From Vibrio tasmaniensis 1F-187 (lineage in GTDB: Bacteria; Pseudomonadota; Gammaproteobacteria; Enterobacterales; Vibrionaceae), in the NCBI RefSeq assembly GCF_000272405.2, contig NZ_AJZM02000221.1, positions 31,599 to 39,710 on the forward strand: a DNA stretch of 8,112 nt. The letters run 5' to 3'. The position numbers and the translations under genes were made by a program. Positions 6,401 to 8,112 of this stretch are shown here, one piece after another. The first letter of the stretch is position 1. Each line of letters opens with the position of its first letter. Below the pieces are notes generated by a model that searched no databases, was not told the DNA's origin, and worked only from the letters and a program-made list of their open reading frames with translations.

Positions 6401-8112
6401 GTGATGTTGAATTGAATATCAATGTCACCATTGAAGTTCTCATCTGGCGTAATCGTGAAGCTGCCGTCATCGTTAGCTACAACCGTCGCATCACGACCAA
6501 CCGTTAAGTCGCTCGCGGTTAGGTCTTCGCCTTCAACATCGGACGCTTGAGACAACAGCTGTTCTTGGCTCAATGTGATTGAACCATCTTCGTTAACGTT
6601 GTAAGCCAAATCACCCGATACTGGCGCATCATTGATTGGCAGTACGTCAACATTGATGACGGTTTCAACCTCTGCACCATCTTCATCACGAATGGTGACA
6701 TCAAGCTGAACTTGGCCATTAAAGTTCTCATTCGGAGCGAAGCTACAAGTGCCATCACCATTTACTGAGAAGATGCCCTCAGGGCCATCGTAGCTAATAC
6801 CAACAAGCTCAACATCCCCTTCTACATCTGAGGCATTAAGCAACACTTGAGACTCGCTGAAGGTCAGTACTGAATCTTCATCAATGGTGTAAGACGTTGG
6901 TCCTGCAACCGGCGGATCGTTCACTTCAAGAACATTGATACCCGCTGTCGTCGCGTCAGTCGCACCACTTTCATCAGCAACAACCACATCCAGTGCAATT
7001 TCACCGCTGAAGTTCTCATTTGGCGAGAAGGTGTAAGTGCCGTTACCATTAATTTCGAGGACACCGTCACTACCAGAGTAAGTCACGCTGTCTATGGATA
7101 CATCACCTTCAATATCTGAAGATGTTGCCAATAGTTGTGCATCAGAAATGGTAATCGAATTGTCTTCATTCACCGTGTAAGACGTTGAGCCCGCAACTGG
7201 CGGATCGTTCTCAGGAGTCACGCTAACATCAATGTTTGCAGACACCGTATCTGTACCGTCTGACACATCGAAGCTAAAGCTCACATCACCATTGAAGTTT
7301 TCGTTTGGCGCAAAGCTATATGAGCCCTCACCCAAGTCAGTCAGTACGCCATCAGTGCCTTCATAAGTGATACCTTCAACCGTCAGGTTATCACCTTCAA
7401 TGTCTGTCGCGCCTGTAAGCAGATCCGCGTCTGTGAACAGTAAAGTACCGTCTTCTGCAATACTGAACTGTTGATCTTGAGGTACTGGCAGGTCATTGAT
7501 TGGGTTAACGGTTAAATCTGCTGAAGCTTGAACGGTATTGGTACCATCAGAAATATCGAAGCTGATATCGATGTCACCATTGAAGTTCTCATCTGGCGTA
7601 ATCGTAAAACTGCCGTCATCGTTAGCAACGACTGTTGCATCGCCGTCAACCGTCAGGTCGCTGGCTGTCAGGTCATCGCCCTCAACATCTGACGCTTGAG
7701 AAAGCAGCTGCTCTTGGCTTAGGCGGATAGAACCGTCTTCGTCCACAGAGTACGCTAGGTCACCCGATACAGGTGCATCATCAACCGCTGTAACACTCAC
7801 ATCGATATTGGCAGATACCGTATCGGTACCGTCATACACATCGAAGCCGAAGTTTACATCGCCATTGAAGTTCTCGTTCGGAGCAAAGGTATACGTGCCA
7901 TTGCCGTTGTCGGTAAGAATACCGTCGCCACCGTCGTAGGTCACACCTTCAACAGTAAGGTTGTCACCTTCGATGTCAGTCGCGCCTGTTAACAGGTCTG
8001 CATCGGTGAAGATAAGTGTACCGTCTTCTTCAACGCTGAACTGTTGATCTTGAGGTGCTGGTAAATCATTTACTGGGTTAACGGTTAGGTCAGCCGATGC
8101 TTGAACCGTATT
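1..8112 (-). CDS. Giant cadherin-like repeat surface adhesin, internal fragment (RTX/LapA/FrhA-like, tandem-95 repeats)
   Basis: This is one open frame of 2,704 codons with no stop, entering at base 8112 and leaving at base 1; start and stop lie outside. About twenty complete repeats of 95-98 residues are joined by linkers of the form V-N-D-x-P. Each repeat carries an E-D-G-(S/T)-(I/L) turn, a (D/E)-x-L-L-x-x-A-(T/S)-D-(I/V)-(D/E)-G-D helix-turn, a D-N-G-D-G-(T/S)-(Y/F) hairpin, and P-x-E-N-F-N-G-(D/E) before the final strands. These are hallmarks of cadherin-like tandem-95 domains in type I-secreted adhesins, where acidic linkers bind calcium and stiffen the chain. Two non-repetitive blocks (3205-4332 and 472-1464) interrupt the array. 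Inferred role: cell-surface attachment or biofilm formation, after secretion by a LapBCE-type type I system. No RTX nonapeptides or secretion signal are in view; by family precedent they would lie left of base 1. The ligand is unknown. Frame and strand are certain, the adhesin class is likely, and the exact orthologue is not assigned. Confidence 0.93.
472..1464 (-). other. Non-repetitive 331-residue block containing a DUF4114-like domain
   Basis: Linker spacing jumps to 331 residues. The lead-in (about 1201-1464) is Ig-like, with D-Q-D-L-S-E-T-L-T-V-T-V-D-G-V-P-E-G, a pattern common in BapA/LapA-type and T1SS-143-type repeats. The central domain is DUF4114-like and is listed separately. The exit segment (about 472-690) is a further beta domain with G-P-D-G-T-V-N-L-P and V-H-V-T-A-T-A-T-E-L-S-N-D-D-S-E-T-V-S, again typical of large type I-secreted adhesins. 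It ends I-E-H-A-P-E-A, where E-H replaces the N-D of the usual linker. This block and 3205-4332 are the two places in the window most likely to contact a ligand; that role is inferred. Confidence 0.75.
685..1200 (-). other. DUF4114-like domain
   Basis: Two signatures that I associate with DUF4114 occur in the expected order. The first is G-Y-Y-K-V-D-E-D-G-N-I at 1141-1173. It is followed by V-V-Y-E-N-A, a glycine run, L-V-P-G-Q-D and then F-N-L-F-L-I-P-N-G. The second is F-E-D-L-Y-G-G-G-D-A-D-Y-T-D-F at 715-759, the acidic Gly-Gly-Gly-Asp loop that is the best-conserved part of the family and probably a metal site. Between them lies a His/Asp/Gly-rich stretch (G-H-Q-H-N-D-F-D near 985-1017). 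The domain is about 170 residues. In surface proteins it is thought to be a calcium-dependent beta-sandwich, but its ligand is generally unknown. The family name comes from memory of the motif, without a profile search. Confidence 0.72.
1465..3204 (-). repeat. Divergent cadherin-like repeats, six units
   Basis: In protein order the units are 2914-3204 (97 aa), 2620-2913 (98), 2329-2619 (97), 2041-2328 (96), 1753-2040 (96) and 1465-1752 (96). They keep the fold signature but do not follow the A-B-C-D cycle, and each differs clearly from its neighbours. Unit 2620-2913 has E-N-G-S where the consensus is E-D-G-S, and N-G-D-N-T-F where it is N-G-D-G-T. Unit 2041-2328 has a shifted A-T-E-D-G-Q-A-I start. 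The last unit (1465-1752) is A-like and ends in a changed linker, E-A-V-A-D-A-P, at the border of the DUF4114 block. Lysine reappears in this section. Confidence 0.88.
3205..4332 (-). other. Non-repetitive 376-residue block interrupting the repeat array
   Basis: The distance between successive N-D-A-P linkers jumps here from 96 to 376 residues. The first part (about 4063-4332) is an Ig-like domain: it has N-G-I-I-E-A-N-V-N-D-E-W-V-V, then V-P-A-D-T-E-V-R-F-V-P-S-E-D and ends near I-G-T-F-D-D-N. The middle (about 3601-4062) is an unassigned beta-rich module, listed separately. The last part (about 3205-3600) starts with a linker strand set (T-E-T-V-E-L-N-I) and becomes a recognisable cadherin-like repeat at D-T-D-G-S, I-T-E-E-Q-L-L-A-Q-A-S-D-I-D-G-D, then D-N-G-D-G-T-W. 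All five Trp codons of the window (4186, 4051, 3961, 3823, 3313) lie in this block. The break in rhythm and the changed composition point to a functional module rather than stalk. Confidence 0.8.
3601..4062 (-). other. His/Trp/Gly-rich beta-sandwich-like module, family not recognised
   Basis: This stretch of about 154 residues has no resemblance to the flanking repeats. It opens V-D-D-W-G-T-E-V-D-P-Y and passes through G-A-W-N-G-N-T-H-I-G-H-G-I-G-D-T-D. It then continues L-S-G-D-E-K-L-T-V-S-V, I-S-F-H-L-D-G-L-G-G-W-F-M-E-E and a charged strand, V-E-I-K-A-F-N-E-D-G-D-L-I-D. It closes with Y-F-E-L-G-T-V-Q-G-N-G-T-Y-V-V-Q-N-M. The alternating hydrophobic strands and D-x-D/D-G turns suggest an all-beta, calcium-binding jelly-roll of the kind that often carries sugar- or peptide-binding sites in RTX adhesins. 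Lysines, methionines, histidines and aromatics are frequent here but rare or absent in the stalk. Binding function is inferred, and the boundaries are accurate only to about ten residues. Confidence 0.6.
4333..5196 (-). repeat. Third super-repeat, incomplete (A-B then D-like unit)
   Basis: An A-type unit (4909-5196) and a B-type unit (4621-4908) begin a third super-repeat, but no C unit follows. The next unit (4333-4620) opens N-D-G-P-E-T-S-G. It resembles the D type in I-T-Q-E-Q-L-L-A-N-A-T-D-I-E-G-D-E-L-T-A and in its N-D-D-G-S-F-T-I-T hairpin. This is where the regular array stops: the following linker (N-D-A-P-E-A-G-D) opens the non-repetitive 3205-4332 block. Confidence 0.8.
5197..6348 (-). 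repeat. Four-domain super-repeat, copy 2 (A-B-C-D)
   Basis: This copy is 1,152 bp (384 aa) and consists of A (6061-6348), B (5773-6060), C (5485-5772) and D (5197-5484). Order and unit types match 6349-7497. The D unit is one residue longer than its counterpart, with I-D-N-D-G-G-S-V-Q-V replacing the shorter T-D-G-T-D-T-V-Q-A. It also has D-I-D-S-D where other units have D-(I/V)-(D/E)-G-(D/E), and it is the most divergent D copy. The C unit repeats the single cysteine at 5596-5598. Confidence 0.88.
6349..7497 (-). repeat. Four-domain super-repeat, copy 1 (A-B-C-D)
   Basis: This copy is 1,149 bp (383 aa) and consists of A (7210-7497), B (6922-7209), C (6634-6921) and D (6349-6633, 95 aa). It aligns domain by domain with 5197-6348. 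The C unit has a cysteine at 6745-6747 in the hairpin G-D-G-T-C-S-F. The A unit has a weakened hairpin, D-L-G-E-G-S-Y, where its counterpart has D-H-G-D-G-T-Y, so one presumed calcium-binding loop may be altered. Confidence 0.88.
7498..8112 (-). repeat. Shortened super-repeat: partial D, then A and D units without B and C
   Basis: The first 14 residues (8071-8112) match the closing strand of a D-type unit. They are followed by an A-type unit (7783-8070) and then directly by a D-type unit (7498-7782). In the next two copies, B and C stand between A and D. The A-type unit here ends in S-V-T-A-V-D-D-A-P rather than the S-V-T-P-E-N-D-P-P that leads into B units elsewhere. Its linker therefore has Asp in place of the usual Asn. 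The simplest reading is an in-register loss of two domains, or an ancestral two-domain unit that predates B and C. Confidence 0.8.

Larger units (their letters stand above)
4333..8112 (-). repeat. Homogeneous tandem cadherin-like repeat array (1 partial + 13 units)
   Basis: Cutting at the Asn (or equivalent) of each N-D-x-P linker gives these units, in protein order: 8071-8112 (partial), 7783-8070, 7498-7782, 7210-7497, 6922-7209, 6634-6921, 6349-6633, 6061-6348, 5773-6060, 5485-5772, 5197-5484, 4909-5196, 4621-4908 and 4333-4620. Lengths are 288 bp (96 aa) except two of 285 bp (95 aa), at 7498-7782 and 6349-6633. Most units fall into four types by their opening: A (N-D-L-P-x-x-Q-D-Q-Q-F), B (N-D-P-P-V-A-G-S-T-S-Y), C (N-D-P-P-V-A-G-P-T-S-Y) and D ((N/D)-D-A-P-V-S-G-D-L-A-Y). 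All 1,260 residues lack Lys and Trp and include only four Arg, so the segment is extremely acidic. It probably forms a rigid calcium-dependent stalk. Confidence 0.93.

Noticed and set aside
4917..6761. Minus-strand short open frames in other phases (4917-5195, 5778-5963, 6234-6470, 6570-6761)
   Set aside because: All are out of phase with the continuous repeat frame. They resemble each other only because the underlying DNA repeats, and their Met/Ser/Thr-rich products are typical of shifted frames.
7783..7785. Frameshift or assembly error at the A-D junction
   Set aside because: The reading frame is continuous through the junction and the linker remains a valid D-D-A-P variant, so a biological rearrangement is more likely than a sequencing artefact, although a collapsed assembly cannot be excluded.
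1..8112. CRISPR array or satellite-like non-coding repeat
   Set aside because: The periodicity is 285-294 bp, a multiple of three in every case, with a fully open frame and mostly synonymous differences. It reflects protein domains.
1..8112. RTX nonapeptide (G-G-x-G-x-D) calcium-binding repeats
   Set aside because: The Gly/Asp-rich stretches (for example G-G-G-D-A-D-Y at 721-744) are isolated motifs inside domains. No consecutive nine-residue repeats are present in the window.

Overview
The whole window is the inside of one giant gene on the minus strand. Read from base 8112 down to base 1, one frame runs for 2,704 codons with no stop. Neither the start nor the stop codon lies in the window. 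The product is an acidic, Asp/Asn/Gly/Thr-rich, almost cysteine-free chain of about 96-residue cadherin-like (tandem-95 type) beta-sandwich repeats. This is the architecture of very large type I-secreted RTX/LapA/FrhA-like surface adhesins. Codon choice, repeat style and balanced base composition suggest a marine gammaproteobacterium, most likely a Vibrio or close relative. That is an inference from family resemblance, not a proven assignment.

Layout in protein order (high to low coordinates): (1) 8112-4333, a homogeneous array of one partial and 13 complete repeats, with no lysine, no tryptophan and only four arginines in 1,260 residues. The repeats fall into four types (A, B, C, D), and the series reads D(partial)-A-D-A-B-C-D-A-B-C-D-A-B-D'. 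Two complete four-domain super-repeats of 1,149 and 1,152 bp are visible. (2) 4332-3205, a 376-residue block that breaks the repeat rhythm. It carries all five tryptophans of the window and a 154-residue His/Trp/Gly-rich module of unknown family, then returns to the repeat fold. (3) 3204-1465, six more divergent repeats of 96-98 residues. (4) 1464-472, a 331-residue block with a beta-rich lead-in domain, a DUF4114-like domain and a beta-rich exit domain. (5) 471-1, one full and one partial repeat, continuing beyond the window.

Together these parts look like a calcium-stiffened stalk with two non-repetitive modules that are candidates for ligand binding. No RTX nonapeptide repeats, retention module or secretion signal are visible. 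By family precedent the retention module would lie beyond base 8112, and the RTX repeats and secretion signal beyond base 1. I found no RNA genes, promoters, terminators, mobile elements, CRISPR arrays or intergenic DNA. Other open frames on either strand are shadows of this repetitive coding sequence. All translations were made by hand; no database search was run.
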